This document shows positions 32,606 to 42,742 of a DNA stretch of 64,000 nt, piece by piece. Below the pieces are notes generated by a model, which was not told the DNA's origin, did not search any database, and was given only the letters and a program-made list of their open reading frames with translations. Source of the DNA: Symbiodinium natans (taxonomy: Eukaryota; Sar; Dinophyceae; Suessiales; Symbiodiniaceae). The translations under genes were made by a program, and so were the position numbers. Where the stretch lies: assembly GCA_905221605.1 (NCBI GenBank), contig CAJNDS010002853.1, forward strand, positions 62,001-126,000, written 5' to 3'. Each line of letters starts with the position of its first letter. Position 1 is the stretch's first letter.

Positions 32606-33307
32606 TTATATTGACTGGACCTGTGGACCTGGGTGGCTAGGGACCTGCCAAGGTGGCAGGTCGGCTGCAACTGGCGCGGGAGGTGGCCTCCCATGTGGAA
32701 TTCGCGGCTCGATCCTACTGACCTCACCCACTGGGTATTCTCCAACACGTGGAGGAATCGGCGGTATGGGAGGGCGAGGACAATTATCCGGCCAGCAGAC
32801 CCTAGGTGGATTAGGTGATGGAGTTTGCCAGGGCCCGGGAGACAGGGCTGTCTCCCTACCCGCTCCTTGTTCGGTGACAACACTCGCCCAAGGGGGAAGG
32901 TCTATCGCGTCACCAGGCAAAGCACTGTGCGTGGACACCGCTCGCCCCATGAGGGCACTGCTATGCTGCATGATGCCGATGCCTGGCCTCCATGCATGCA
33001 GGAGAAAACAGCGAACCGTGGGTTGCCGGGCGAAGCAGACGGCGTTGCTGTTTCTCAAAAAGGCAGAATGGTCCAGACACAACAAGGGTTGTATTTCCGG
33101 CGGAAAGTATCGGCACCAACCGGCAGCATCGAATTCGTGAGGCAGGATGACGCCGGCTTGCATCTGCCTGGTCATTGCGATATCACTGGTCCCTAAAGTG
33201 GCAAGTGCAGTGAGTTGCCCTCTCCTGGCAACGTGGACTTGGAGCACTTGCGCTCCAACCCGGATCGCGTACGGTTGACAGGCATACGACTCCATGGCAT
33301 CACTCAC
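32606..33307 (-). CDS. Unrecognised protein upstream of the helicase (copy B)
   Basis: A 233-residue frame. The first 110 residues are mixed (QPYAIRVGAQVLQVHVARRGQLTALATLG looks like a beta-rich start) and the rest is Pro-rich. It ends 15 bases before the next phase, which continues into the helicase with NITIALLLTDEQ; copy A has NLTIALLLSDDQ in a longer frame, so this may be the N-terminal part of the polyprotein separated by a frameshift near 32,600. No known domain seen. Confidence 0.4.
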   Translation of the reverse strand: MSDAMESYACQPYAIRVGAQVLQVHVARRGQLTALATLGTSDIAMTRQMQAGVILPHEFDAAGWCRYFPPEIQPLLCLDHSAFLRNSNAVCFARQPTVRCFLLHAWRPGIGIMQHSSALMGRAVSTHSALPGDAIDLPPWASVVTEQGAGRETALSPGPWQTPSPNPPRVCWPDNCPRPPIPPIPPRVGEYPVGEVSRIEPRIPHGRPPPAPVAADLPPWQVPSHPGPQVQSI

Positions 33308-33510
33308 CGAACATGGCAGGCCAAACTCATGTGACTACCCCACAGACAGCGGAGAACCACGAGGCAACCTCCAGACACCAAGATCCCTGGAAAGCCCTTA
33401 CAAAAACAAGGGAGGGACTCCAGGAAAGGGAGGACCAAACAAAAAGCACAGCACACAGGAGAGAAGAAGCAGAAAGGCGAGAAAAAACCAGTCAGGAGCG
33501 TTACAACCCT

Positions 33511-34356
33511 CTACACAATGTGTTCCTCGTGTGAGTCTTCGGAAAGGGCTTCTGTGACAGGAGGCACGCGATGATTGCCCCGCACCGAGTAGCACATCCG
33601 AAGGTGGTGCTGAAAGGTCTCTACGTCCTTTCGTCCGCCATAGACTAAAATTCGTGTTTCCCCGCCCGTGGGGGCTGGCAGCAAAGAAGGCAGCCTAATG
33701 GGGCCCATGCAAACACAAGCCCGGAAGGTCGCATGGGCCTCGGAAATTGCAATCTGGTAGGTGATGGTTCCTCCAGAGCCAAGGCCCATGAGATATGTGG
33801 GCAAGGAGATGCGAGGGCTCGCATCACGTTGGACGGCCAGTAGGAGCGGTAGAATTTCCATTGTATACACTGCCTTGGTCCAGGCAGCACCGTCAGGCAG
33901 CATCCAGGCAGGCGGTGAGCCTGCTTGTCCCGCCACAGGCCATGCGCAGGCAATGACGGCCTTTTTGAAAGCCAGGTTGCTCCACAGATACTCGATGGCC
34001 CCTTGCCAAGGCAGTGGGTGCATATTCTCCACATAGAAATGTCCACAACCAGGGAGGAGAAGCACTATCGAGTTGGCTTCCCCTGCATCCGCACTCGGCC
34101 GGGATACAACAAAGGGGAGGGTTGAACTGCCATGGCTCGCCGTAATCCAGGTGTTTTCACGCCCAGCTACGAGCGGAGGGGCGACCAATGGAGGAGGCTG
34201 CAGGTTCTCCAGGCCAAGGGGCTCTTGCAATGCCATGGCGAAGAAGAGGCAGCCTACCCAATTGATGGGGCAAGGTAGAGGAAGACTGGGCAGTCTTGCC
34301 TGAGAGCCGTGCCGTCCAGCGCAAAGAATGTCACACAACAACAAGCTTGCTCCCAA
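33511..34356 (-). CDS. Unrecognised 281-residue protein, family also present at 25.8 and 26.6-27.5 kb
   Basis: An intact frame. Recognisable words are VLLLPGCGHFYVENMHPLPWQGAIEYLW, with a Cys-His pair, then AVIACAWPVAG and PRISLPTYLMGLGSG. Two broken copies lie at 25,835-26,230 and 26,640-27,476, showing that this gene is repeated within the element family. The N-terminal 60 residues contain a hydrophobic stretch (PINWVGCLFFAMALQ) that may be a membrane segment. Function unknown. Codon use and length variation fit element DNA, not a host gene. Confidence 0.45.
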   Translation of the reverse strand: MGASLLLCDILCAGRHGSQARLPSLPLPCPINWVGCLFFAMALQEPLGLENLQPPPLVAPPLVAGRENTWITASHGSSTLPFVVSRPSADAGEANSIVLLLPGCGHFYVENMHPLPWQGAIEYLWSNLAFKKAVIACAWPVAGQAGSPPAWMLPDGAAWTKAVYTMEILPLLLAVQRDASPRISLPTYLMGLGSGGTITYQIAISEAHATFRACVCMGPIRLPSLLPAPTGGETRILVYGGRKDVETFQHHLRMCYSVRGNHRVPPVTEALSEDSHEEHIV

Positions 34357-34534
34357 CTTCCCCTGACTCAGCTCCCTTTAGTTGGAGACTACATCAGCAG
34401 TATAACATGATCAATGGTTACAACTTTCCAAATCGGTCAAGACAACAGCATGACATTACAGGAATGCCGCATGACCATGGATAACGACCGATGTACTAGG
34501 CCGCCGTTTGTTCCGTATTCGCACAAGGTCAGCG

Positions 34535-35395
34535 TTAGATGTCACTATCCGAACGCCGATTGTCCTCAAGCAGATGCATGGTCTCGTCATCTAAATGCTC
34601 GAGAATGTCGGTAGCAATACGTTCATCGAGGAAGCACGCTACCCACTCCAGAATGACGGCATTATCATTAGGGACAGCATCGGACATCGCTTGCAAAAGC
34701 AAATTGACTTTATCGGCAGTGAAACGCCATGCAAGCAAAAGATGCTGCTCCAAATGTGCTTTTATGAGGTAAATTGGAAAATCTTCCTGGCGATGCCCAG
34801 TGACTGGGGTCCTAGCCTGGCTAGAGGAGGGGAAGAGTATAGCATTGTTTCGCATTCGCGCGACACCCAAGTCCATCAATTCCGTAACATGAAGCTGCAA
34901 TTTGAAATGGGTGCAGTTCACACGCACGACGGGCACAACACGCTGTGTACTGGCGAAGGTTGACGTCGATGTCACAAAACGCCTGCGCGATGCCCAAGCC
35001 CCGATGATACCTCCCCAGCGCCGACAAACAGCAGCCACTCTCGCGGTTTCCCTCAGGGATGGGAGGGCAACCCTATAATTCTCGACTCCAGGAGCGACGT
35101 GAGGGAGGCGAGTATAACAACAACCCCAATTCGACTGTTGTTGCCGCCAGAGGTACACCTGTGGAGGCTCGGAGAGGCCTTCGCGCGGCTCTATAATTAA
35201 CCACAGGCTCAAGCACACAGTGCACGCATCAAAGAGGATACAACGCAATGCATCCAATGGGCAGTCGTGAAGGTGTCTATCGCTGTGCCTGGAGGCGGGC
35301 CTACAGTAGGCCGAAGTAGGGCTCAACTGCGAGACAATCACAAGCAGCGGAGCAAGACGTTCCATATGGCTTTGAGGGCTGGATGCCTCAACCAT
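34535..35395 (-). CDS. Unrecognised 286-residue protein (copy B)
   Basis: Minus-strand frame, same direction as its neighbours. The C-terminal half has a helical pattern (IYLIKAHLEQHLLLAWRFTA, AVILEWVACFLDER, ATDILEHLDDETMHLLED) and reads like a real protein; the N-terminal half is less convincing and may belong to another phase. No homologue elsewhere in the window. Gaps of about 180 bases to each neighbouring ORF hold nothing I recognise. Confidence 0.35.
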   Translation of the reverse strand: MVEASSPQSHMERLAPLLVIVSQLSPTSAYCRPASRHSDRHLHDCPLDALRCILFDACTVCLSLWLIIEPREGLSEPPQVYLWRQQQSNWGCCYTRLPHVAPGVENYRVALPSLRETARVAAVCRRWGGIIGAWASRRRFVTSTSTFASTQRVVPVVRVNCTHFKLQLHVTELMDLGVARMRNNAILFPSSSQARTPVTGHRQEDFPIYLIKAHLEQHLLLAWRFTADKVNLLLQAMSDAVPNDNAVILEWVACFLDERIATDILEHLDDETMHLLEDNRRSDSDI

Positions 35396-35592
35396 GTTAG
35401 TGATGCCTTCCTGAGGGGAAGGCGGTGGACTACCTCGGATCTACAGAGTTGACCTGAGCCAGCACTGCACAGCACCCATGAAAAAGTCCCGCCAACACAT
35501 TCCCTAGACTGCAAAACCGCGATAGCAGTGTGAAACTGGAGAACGAGACCCTCATGCTTCCAAGGCCAAGAATTAGTGAAGGGGCGGGGTCC

Positions 35593-37011
35593 CTACTGCA
35601 TTTTCAGAAATATGTTTGCATTCGGAGCAAAAGCTTGGAGTACTGCCGACGCAGGACTCGCAACTGCCCCTTGTGAGTCGGCCAGGACGAAAGATCGACA
35701 CTCGAGGTGCCCACTGCGTTCTCTCATCGCTTGCACGCATTTGACCATCAACAGGGACACAGGCCAGCTACAAGAAGCCAAAACAGGGCAAGGTAGGTCA
35801 TTCCAATCGCTTGGGTTGAGGAGCTGCAGGTGCCAGGACGGCCAGCCAACAGTGACGGGTGGATGCGCAGCCCTTACAGCCAGGAGATCATTGTAGGCAT
35901 ATACAGTGAACGGTGTGCCCACCGGCCAATCTACCAGGGCACAGCACGGAGGGACAGGTAGGTGACTAAGTTGCGAAACAGCGAAGACCCCAAGGAGATC
36001 TGGCTGCAGGCGGTTCGGGCACAAAGCACATAAGGCAGGGAAAAGTTGAGTGGTAAGTTGGAGAGTATCCCCTTCAAGAGTTTCTTGTCGAAAGGGGGCA
36101 ACGCACCAAACGATTTGAATCATACAACCTTGATGTTGAGTAACGCGCACAAGGGTGAGATTGGCGACAAGGCCAGCATACCTTACCCTACAACGAGAAG
36201 CTGCTTCACGGACTGACCAAGGGGCAGGCACGTGACGCTGCAAGGTGGACTGTGTGCGAGGCCATAGACTGCCACAGTGGCCCTCTGCCTGCGGGTGAGG
36301 AGAATCCATTTGGGCAGGCCAATGATGCTCATGAGCAAGTCGCCCGCCCAGGAGCTGCCTTGCAGGAGTTTGATTGGCAAAGTCAGCTGTAAACGGTGAA
36401 CGCAGTCGGAGGAAGCGGAGGCTCGCGAGTGGGAAGTCTCCAACTGCATGGACGTCGTAAGTGCATTCGTCAAGAGGCGTGACTCCAAAGAACGCTCCGG
36501 CGTGTTCCCCCGTGGGAATCGCAAAGAAGGGCATTCCCCTCAGACCTTCCAAGAGAAGTCGGAACCAGTGCGAATTAACTGATGCAAGACAGGCCACAGA
36601 CTGGATAGCCAATTGGCACCAATGGAGCATGTGCCAATGAAAGTCTAAGCCGCCCGAGACCTGGCCGATCTTTATTTCTTGTCTTATGCTCCAACTAAGC
36701 CAAGCCTGGAAGGCATCAGCGGCATTTTCAGTGCCATGAACACTCTGCAATGGCAGGGCAAGAACAACCTTGATGTTGCAGAGATCCACAAGAAGGCGTT
36801 GCGCGACTGACGATGTCAGTCTTTGCACAGGGTCCTCTCCACCTCCGCAAAGAGGGATTAGAGGGTCATTGCCTAGGACCAGCGTCAAGGCCACGGGGGA
36901 CAAATCCAAGGACAGAGCTTGCGGCAGAGCAAGAGTACGGGCGTACTCAAGCTGCCTTGGGTCGCTGTCAAGGCAGTCTTCCTCTGTTGACATGCTCAAT
37001 TTGGGCCGCAA
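35593..37011 (-). CDS. Unrecognised 472-residue protein with a tandem degenerate paralogue
   Basis: Intact frame. Its last 210 residues (from VRYAGLVANLTLVRV through LVDWPVGTPFTVYAY and MRERSGHLECRSFVLAD) are repeated in broken form just upstream at 37,157-37,860, with DWPVGTVF and MRQRSGYLESRAFVLCDEQG as clear matches. So the gene is a tandem duplicate. The N-terminal half includes QAWLSWSIRQEIKIGQVSGG and several His. I see no catalytic motif or membrane span. It lies furthest upstream but one in the minus-strand ORF series of copy B. Confidence 0.45.
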   Translation of the reverse strand: MRPKLSMSTEEDCLDSDPRQLEYARTLALPQALSLDLSPVALTLVLGNDPLIPLCGGGEDPVQRLTSSVAQRLLVDLCNIKVVLALPLQSVHGTENAADAFQAWLSWSIRQEIKIGQVSGGLDFHWHMLHWCQLAIQSVACLASVNSHWFRLLLEGLRGMPFFAIPTGEHAGAFFGVTPLDECTYDVHAVGDFPLASLRFLRLRSPFTADFANQTPARQLLGGRLAHEHHWPAQMDSPHPQAEGHCGSLWPRTQSTLQRHVPAPWSVREAASRCRVRYAGLVANLTLVRVTQHQGCMIQIVWCVAPFRQETLEGDTLQLTTQLFPALCALCPNRLQPDLLGVFAVSQLSHLPVPPCCALVDWPVGTPFTVYAYNDLLAVRAAHPPVTVGWPSWHLQLLNPSDWNDLPCPVLASCSWPVSLLMVKCVQAMRERSGHLECRSFVLADSQGAVASPASAVLQAFAPNANIFLKMQ

Positions 37012-37156
37012 GGCAACGAGTCGTAAAGTGTGGCGGCAGGAAAGTGACGTCGCGGGGCAGCCTCAGACTCCCATGAGCCAAAGCACTACTACGCTAGTGT
37101 GAGCCAAAAGGCGGCAAGAAGGCGTTACCAATGCAGCAAAGCCAGCCGTCCTAGCA

Positions 37157-38027
37157 TCAAAGTAGGCTGTGGGAGGCGGAGACCAATCTAAACAGGTGAC
37201 CTTCGAAGGTGAGGCACTTGTACTTAAGAAGCACCCTCGCATCCTCATGGAACGCTGTTTGGATTTTGGTGCACGTGTCCGCAACAAAGCCCTGTTCATC
37301 GCAAAGTACGAAGGCCCGACTTTCAAGGTAACCACTCCGTTGCCGCATGTGTTGCACAATTAGTATTTGCAGCATCAGGACCGGCAGCATTGGATCGATT
37401 GTGAGATTGAGAGGGAGCATCCCATCAGGCGGATTGACAATACAGAGGCGCCTACTAAAGTAAGACCCTACCAGGACCGGATGTGCCTCTACCATGTGAA
37501 GGCAACAGCAATAAAGACCGTGCCAACAGGCCAATCAACAAGAAAGCTGACTAGAGGGACAGCAAAAGTCAGTCCCTGGACAACTACTTGGATTTGCACC
37601 AGATTGAGATCAAGTCGGAAGGCCATGTTTTCCAGGAGGAGCGGAAGAAGTTCAGCGCCTAGTTGGGTAGAGTCGAGGAGGTACCACTCTCCGTGCGTGT
37701 AGGGTGAGCAACACATGGTGTACTTGAGCATACATCCAAACTCGAGTCCAACTTCAACGAGGACGAAGGTGGCGATTTGGCCAACGAAAGCACAGGTCGC
37801 ACCAAGACCCTGTTCGTGAAAGGCGCAGGCCGTTTGGGTGGTGAACTGGTACTCTTGCACTCGTGGCGCACCGGTGCCATTCTCGGCTGGGAGGGGCCCA
37901 GAGGGGCGCTTAAGAACGCCAGGCCAAAAACCATGGTGGGTGGCACGAGCAAGCAGGGTGGGAGGTGACCTTTGGTATGCGAGAAGACTCTCTCATAGGC
38001 AGAAACGCCCACACCGCGCCACAACAC
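37157..38027 (-). pseudogene. Degenerate tandem paralogue of the 472-residue protein
   Basis: Three overlapping minus-strand phases carry parts of the same protein family, ending with ARVLLKYK against NIFLKMQ. At least two frame changes. Its 5' end runs into the left arm of the palindrome at 37,988. Confidence 0.55.
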
Positions 38028-38447
38028 AGCTGAGAGGATCGAGGATCTAAGTTTGAGGAGTGTCGTTCTAGAGGCCTCAGTTCCAAAACTGCATCAGAGT
38101 GCAGTTTCAGGTCTCACAGTAGCATCGCTGCAGCCGATTTTGAGGCCAGAAAATTTGCTCGTAATCGGAATCGCAACAGGATGCAGTTCTGAGGCTGCGG
38201 AGTTGTGGAGTTCCACGTTTGTTACACTCCACAACTCCGCAGCCTCAGAACTGCATCCTGTTGCGATTCCTCCCTCGCAAATTTTCTGGCCTCAAAATCG
38301 GCTGCAGCGATGCTACTGTGAGACCTGAAACTGCACTCTGATGCAGTTTTGGAACTGAGGCCTCTAGAACGACACTCCTCAAACTTAGATCCTCGATCCT
38401 CTCAGCTGTGTTGTGGCGCGGTGTGGGCGTTTCTGCCTATGAGAGAG
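37988..38447. repeat. 460-bp near-perfect palindrome at the left end of the virus
   Basis: Two arms of roughly 220 bases are inverted copies, from ctctctcataggcagaaacg on the left to its complement ending at 38,447, with a spacer of a few bases near 38,218. The only obvious mismatch is around 38,160 against 38,275. The outermost 30 bases of each arm equal the outer tip of the viral terminal repeat, so the tip occurs three times: twice here in opposite directions and once at 57,960-57,990. It could be a foldback element, or a snap-back of the viral terminus. Confidence 0.85.
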
Positions 38448-39095
38448 ATGCTTTTTTGCAGCCATGATGCTTTCGTGATGCGACAAAAATGCTCCGTGAT
38501 GATTTCATGATGCGGCAAAATGCTTTCATGATGCGGGAAAAATGCCTCGAAAATGCATGTCGCGCAACGCGTTCATTTGCACACGCCGCGAAACGTGTTC
38601 ATTTGCACATGCCGCGTAACGCGTGCACTTTTGCATGTCGCGCAACGCGTTCATTTGCACACGCCGCGAAACGCGTTCATGTGCCATGCCGCGCAACGCG
38701 TGCACTTTTGCATGTCGCGCAACGCGTTCATTTGCGCATGCCGCGCAACGCGTTCATTTGCACGTGCCGCGAAACGCGTTCGGTTGCAGAGTCTCTCCAA
38801 GTCTCTGCCCTTTTCCTCGGTGGGGACTCGGGGGAGGACTCAGTCTCTGCGGGGTAAATACCCCGGAAGACTGCAGTCTGTAGCAGGGGCGCGGTGCGGC
38901 GGCGCGGTGGGCATGCGGGTGAGATGGGGAGCTCGGTCCGAGAACGGTGCGGTGCGGCCGCGGTGCGGCGGCGCGGTGGGCATGCGGGGGAGATGGGGAG
39001 CTCGGGCCGAGAACGGTGCGGCGGTGCGGTGGGCGTGCGGGGGAGATGGGGAGCTCGGACCGAGAACGGTGCGGTGCGGTGGTCCGGAACGGTTA
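38418..39095 (+). repeat. Left terminal inverted repeat of the virus
   Basis: Starts at ggtgtgggcgtttctgccta, then AT-richer units with atgatgcggcaaaatgc, a 26-bp array, and GC-rich units of about 60-75 bases containing ggggagctcgggccgagaac. It matches the complement of the right end almost base for base for over 300 bases. A segment of roughly 90 bases near 38,785-38,850 is absent from the right copy. Confidence 0.9.
38555..38790 (+). repeat. 26-bp iteron-like array in the left terminal repeat
   Basis: About nine units of a 26-bp sequence, each with an aACGCGTt palindrome or close variant and a ttcatttgcac or tgcacttttgc tail. Regular spacing and the palindrome suggest protein binding, for example by a replication or integration protein. 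Reads open as His/Arg-rich ORFs, which I do not take as genes. Confidence 0.85.
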
Positions 39096-39144
39096 TTTCG
39101 CCCTCCCGGCCATCCCGGGAATCACCGGGATGGCTCCGCGGCTC

Positions 39145-41930
39145 TCAGATCACGCTCAGGAGCTCCGCGCCCGTGGCCCGCGACGCGCCGACATAGAGAT
39201 GCTTGACAGAAAAATGCGGGTTCTCGGCGTCGCAGAGCCACACCCTCCCCCGCAGCGTGAGGCCCTGGCAGGAGGCGTACGTGACCGCGTGGCAGAGCCG
39301 CGTGTGCCGCAGCAGCTCCGCGGGCGTGAAGCTCTGCCCGTCGTCCAGCGAGATCCGCTCCCCCACCTCCCGCACCGTCGCGAAGCAGCCCTTGGGCACC
39401 CTGCCGCCCGCGCCCACGAGCCTCAGTCCGGGCCACACGCGCATCGTCTGCGGCTGGTTCGTGCCCGCGGGCCCCTGCGCCCGGTGCTCCACCAGCAGCG
39501 CTCCCTCCGGCGCGAGCCGCCGGTTCTCTCGCTCGTTGATGGCCATCCTGTGGGCGTGGGAGATGACCAGGCAGGTGTCGGGGTGGCCCCGCCGCGGGAA
39601 CCGCTCCCGCGCCGCCTGCACGGCCTCCCGCAGCGGCGGCTGCTCCGGCTCGTCCACGCGCAGCCACCGCAGGAAGCGGAAGATCGTCTCGTCGCTGCGC
39701 TGGTTCTCCGTGAGCTCGTGCACGCAGCCGCCCGCCAGGTCGTGTAGCAGCTGCGAGTCCTTCAGCGAGCGCAGCACCGGCGCGCCCCCGAAGGCGTCCT
39801 GCACGGCGGGCAGCTGCCGGAAGTCGCCCAGCAACAGGAAGCGCACCCGGCGGTTCGTGGAGAGCTCAGCGATGTCGGCCCACAGCCCCACGTCGAGCTG
39901 CGTGACCTCCTCCACCACGAGCCAGTCCAGCTCGCAGCGGCCCGCGCGCACGGTGCGCCGCACCCAGTGGTCCGCCGTCTGCGCCCCCAGGCCCAGGTTC
40001 TGCACGCTGCAGCGCGTCTTCGAGATGAGCGTCACGTCCTCGCCCTGCGCCGAGAGCTGCGCCACGATCCGCCGCGCCAGGTGCGTCTTCCCCGTGCCCG
40101 GCATGCCGGAGAGCAGCAGGCTGCCCCCGTCGAGGCAGTGCGCCACGGGGTCCTCCACGTGCCTCCAGGGCTCCTGCGGCGGCGGCGGCTCCGTCTCCAG
40201 CCGCGGCTCTCGGTAGTCTCCCTCCAGTCGCTTCACCTCCTCGAAGCGGTACTTCGGCGTGCCGTCCCGGTGCCGGTGCCGCGTGAGCGCCTCCACGGCG
40301 GGCAGGAACTTTTTCGGCAGGCCCTGGCAGACGAGGCAGTCGGTCTTCAGCGCCACGAGGTAGCGGGGCGGCACCTCCCGCAGCGCGCGGTGGATCCTCG
40401 CCATCGCCACGTACTCGGAGGCCATCACGAAGTCGTGCGCCGGGCGCGTGGAGCGGTTCGTGAAGAGCTCCGTGGCGTAGACGTGGTCGTAGTGGCAGGC
40501 GCCCGCGGCGTCGAAGAAGACCTGCAGGAACTGGGAGCCCCAGGCGTCCGCCTCGTGGCTGCTCGTCCTCATGGAGTAGAAGACGTCCTTGGAGCGCGCC
40601 CACAGCCCGATGAGGGCGTTCACGCTGAGCTTCGCGAAGTGCTCCTCGCCCTCGGGCCAGCCCCCCTCCATGACCTCCAGCGCCCGCGCCAGGCAGTCGG
40701 GCGCCACGTGGGCCGTGGCCTGCAGGGACCACTCGCAGTCCGCCCATCTCGCCAGGCCCGCGTCGAGCATGTAGGCCACCGCCGGCTTCCCGTACCAGCC
40801 CGGGCCGACGTAGGGCAGCCGCGCCAGAAAGCCCTCGCGCTTGTCCTCCCGCTTCCGCACGAAGGTGAGGTCCGCCAGCTGCCCCTCCTCCGCCGGCCGG
40901 ATGCTGTCCAGGGGGCAGAAGACGGGCAGCGGGAAGGGGGCGTTGGCCAGGGCGTTCTTCCGGCACCGCACCACGTCCACGCCCTGGCACACCTTCTCGG
41001 GGTTGCATTTCGACAGGCCGCACACGAGGGGAGGCAGCCGCGGGGAGCAGGCGTAGCTCTCGTAGACGTGGCGGCAGAAGCGGCTCTCCAGGCTCGTGGC
41101 GTGGGAGCACTCCAGGAACGTCTTGGCGCGGTGGCACTCCAGGCACAGGGCCTGCAGTGGCTGCCGCTGCCCGAAGAAGGACTGGTGCACCGGCACCACG
41201 TGGTCCGCCTCGCAGCTGCCCGCGTCGATGGGCGCGGCGCAGAGCGCGCAGGCTCCCCGCTGCTCCCGCAGCAGCCGCTGCACATCGCCGCGGTCCCGGC
41301 GCGCCTTCAGGAGCGCTGCGAAGACCTCGCTGGCCGCGCCGGCGAGCCGCTGCCCGCGGTACACGAAGCCCAGCTTGCCCATCCACGCGTCCAGCACCTC
41401 CGCGTCCTCGGGGTACTCGTGAATGACACAGTCTCCCTGCTGCCCCCGCACGCGCAGCCGCAGGTAGCGCCACTCCACGAGCCCCCGCAGGACCACCTTG
41501 GGTTGGTGGCCCTCCGCGAGCAGGCGGGAGCGCGCGACGCGCAGGTCCTTGGCCCAGTAGTGCCCGGGCTCGAGGGCGCCCTGCCACTCCCGCCACTCGC
41601 CGAAGGGCGGCACGGTGGACTCCCGCCGCTCCCCGCGGTAGCTCGGAACGTCCCGCGGCTCGCCGTCGCACCAGGCCACGGCCCGCGCGCTCTTGTAGAA
41701 GTAGGCGTGGTCGCGATACACGCACAGCGCCAGGGCCCGCTCCTCCTTCACGGGCGGCTCGTAGCAGTCGATCATCTGCCCCCGACAGTTCACGATGAAG
41801 AGCGGCGCCTTGCGCCACTCGCAGAACTGCCGGATCTCCTTGCCGGTGACGCCCCTGCGCTCCCAGCCACGGGGGCAGATCGCGTCGAAGTCCGAGTAGA
41901 TCTCCTCGAAGGGGAGCTGCAGTCCGCGAT
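39145..41930 (-). CDS. Polymerase-like, HNH and SF1 helicase fusion protein
   Basis: An 882-residue frame plus about 45 codons upstream. Residues 1-120 resemble the N-terminal region of protein-primed viral polymerases. Residues 182-225 are an HNH-type zinc element (CALC...EADHVVP...CLECHRAKT). KLSVNALIGLW (388-398) resembles PolB motif B and YLVALKTDCLVC (479-490) a degenerate motif C. Residues 545-882 are an SF1 helicase of the Pif1/RecD type: GMPGTGKTHLA (563-570), LVVEEVTQLD, LLLGDFRQLPAV, TENQRSD, TYASCQGLTLRG, LYVGASRAT. This would replicate the viral DNA. The helicase is certain; the polymerase is probable, but motif A is not clear. A frameshift at about 41,920 links it to the next ORF. 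Confidence 0.7.
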
Positions 41931-42698
41931 TTGGCGCACCACGCAGAGCCTGTCCGCGCGCTCCTCGAAGGCGCTCTCCAGGAGCTCCGAGCCCCTGTAG
42001 AGCTGGTAGGAGACGTCCCGCAGGGCCCCCAGCGGCTGGCGCAGCGTCACCTCCGTCTCCACCTGGTTGTTCTGCGCCACCTGCATCGTCTGCTTGGAGA
42101 CGCCCCAGTCCCGCGAGGCGTCGAATGTGTATTGCTCCTCAGAGAGCTCCATGACCACGTCGCCGTCCGCGGGGTTCCCCATTTTGCGCAGCGCGGCCGC
42201 GATCACGTTCCGGTGCTGCTGCACCTCGCTCAGCCCGGCGTTCTGGCGCCCGAGGCCGTCCAGAGTCACGGGCAGGAAGTCGTCCCTCTGGTATGGCTGC
42301 CCGCGTCGCCGCCTCCCGCGGATCCTCACGGGCATGTGGGCGATGTAATCTGTCCACTTGTCACGGAAGAAGGCCTTGCCCAGCTTGGTGACGCGGTAGC
42401 TGCCGTCGGGCTGCAGGCTCCGCACAAGTTTCTTGGCGCCTCCCCGTAGCAGAATGTAGTCATTCGGGCCGTCGCGCACGAGCGGCTGCGCCTCGTTGAA
42501 GCGCCGGGAGGGCGGGCGCCGCCCGACCAGCTGGTAATAGAACTGCCCGGCGCGGGTGGGCTGCCCGTCCGGCCGGGCGAGCAGCAGCTGCTGGGCGTTG
42601 GGGAGGCGCAGGAGCTCCGAGCCCTGCGGCGAGGTGCGCGCGGAGATGCCCGCCTCCACGGCCCGCCGGATTCTCTCGCGCTGCTGCGCCCAAGACAT
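41790..42698 (-). CDS. N-terminal part of the polymerase-like replication protein
   Basis: A 302-residue frame whose last 50 residues (after VVRQIAD) are a wrong-phase tail. The other phase there reads LQLPFEEIYSDFDAICPRGW and runs without a stop into the fusion protein, so one indel near 41,920 splits a single product of about 1,180 residues. Features: KKLVRSLQPDGSYRVTKLGKAF and IAHMPVRIRGRRRRG (a basic stretch), and WGVSKQTMQVAQNNQVET. In Polintons this position would carry the terminal-protein/N-terminal domain, but I cannot match it by eye. The start has agtaaatc directly before ATG. Confidence 0.5.
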   Translation of the reverse strand: MSWAQQRERIRRAVEAGISARTSPQGSELLRLPNAQQLLLARPDGQPTRAGQFYYQLVGRRPPSRRFNEAQPLVRDGPNDYILLRGGAKKLVRSLQPDGSYRVTKLGKAFFRDKWTDYIAHMPVRIRGRRRRGQPYQRDDFLPVTLDGLGRQNAGLSEVQQHRNVIAAALRKMGNPADGDVVMELSEEQYTFDASRDWGVSKQTMQVAQNNQVETEVTLRQPLGALRDVSYQLYRGSELLESAFEERADRLCVVRQIADCSSPSRRSTRTSTRSAPVAGSAGASPARRSGSSASGARRRSSS

Positions 42699-42742
42699 GA
42701 TTTACTACCCGCCCCTCGGCGGCGGCGGTCGGGCGAACGCGT

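Noticed and set aside
38555-38790. CRISPR-like regular repeats
   Set aside because: Units are contiguous without unique spacers and the context is a eukaryotic mobile element.
38489-38883. His/Arg/Cys-rich ORFs in the left terminal repeat (also 57,643-57,919 on the right)
   Set aside because: Generated by the 26-bp array; 26 is not a multiple of three and the frames are repeat artefacts.
39866-41818. Long minus-strand Ala/Arg/Gly-rich ORF in another phase of the same gene
   Set aside because: Shadow of the fusion protein; composition bias only, no domain.
39967-42000. Long plus-strand ORF (677 residues) opposite the polymerase/helicase gene
   Set aside because: Low-complexity Arg/Leu/His composition caused by GC-rich antisense codons; the minus strand has clear catalytic motifs.
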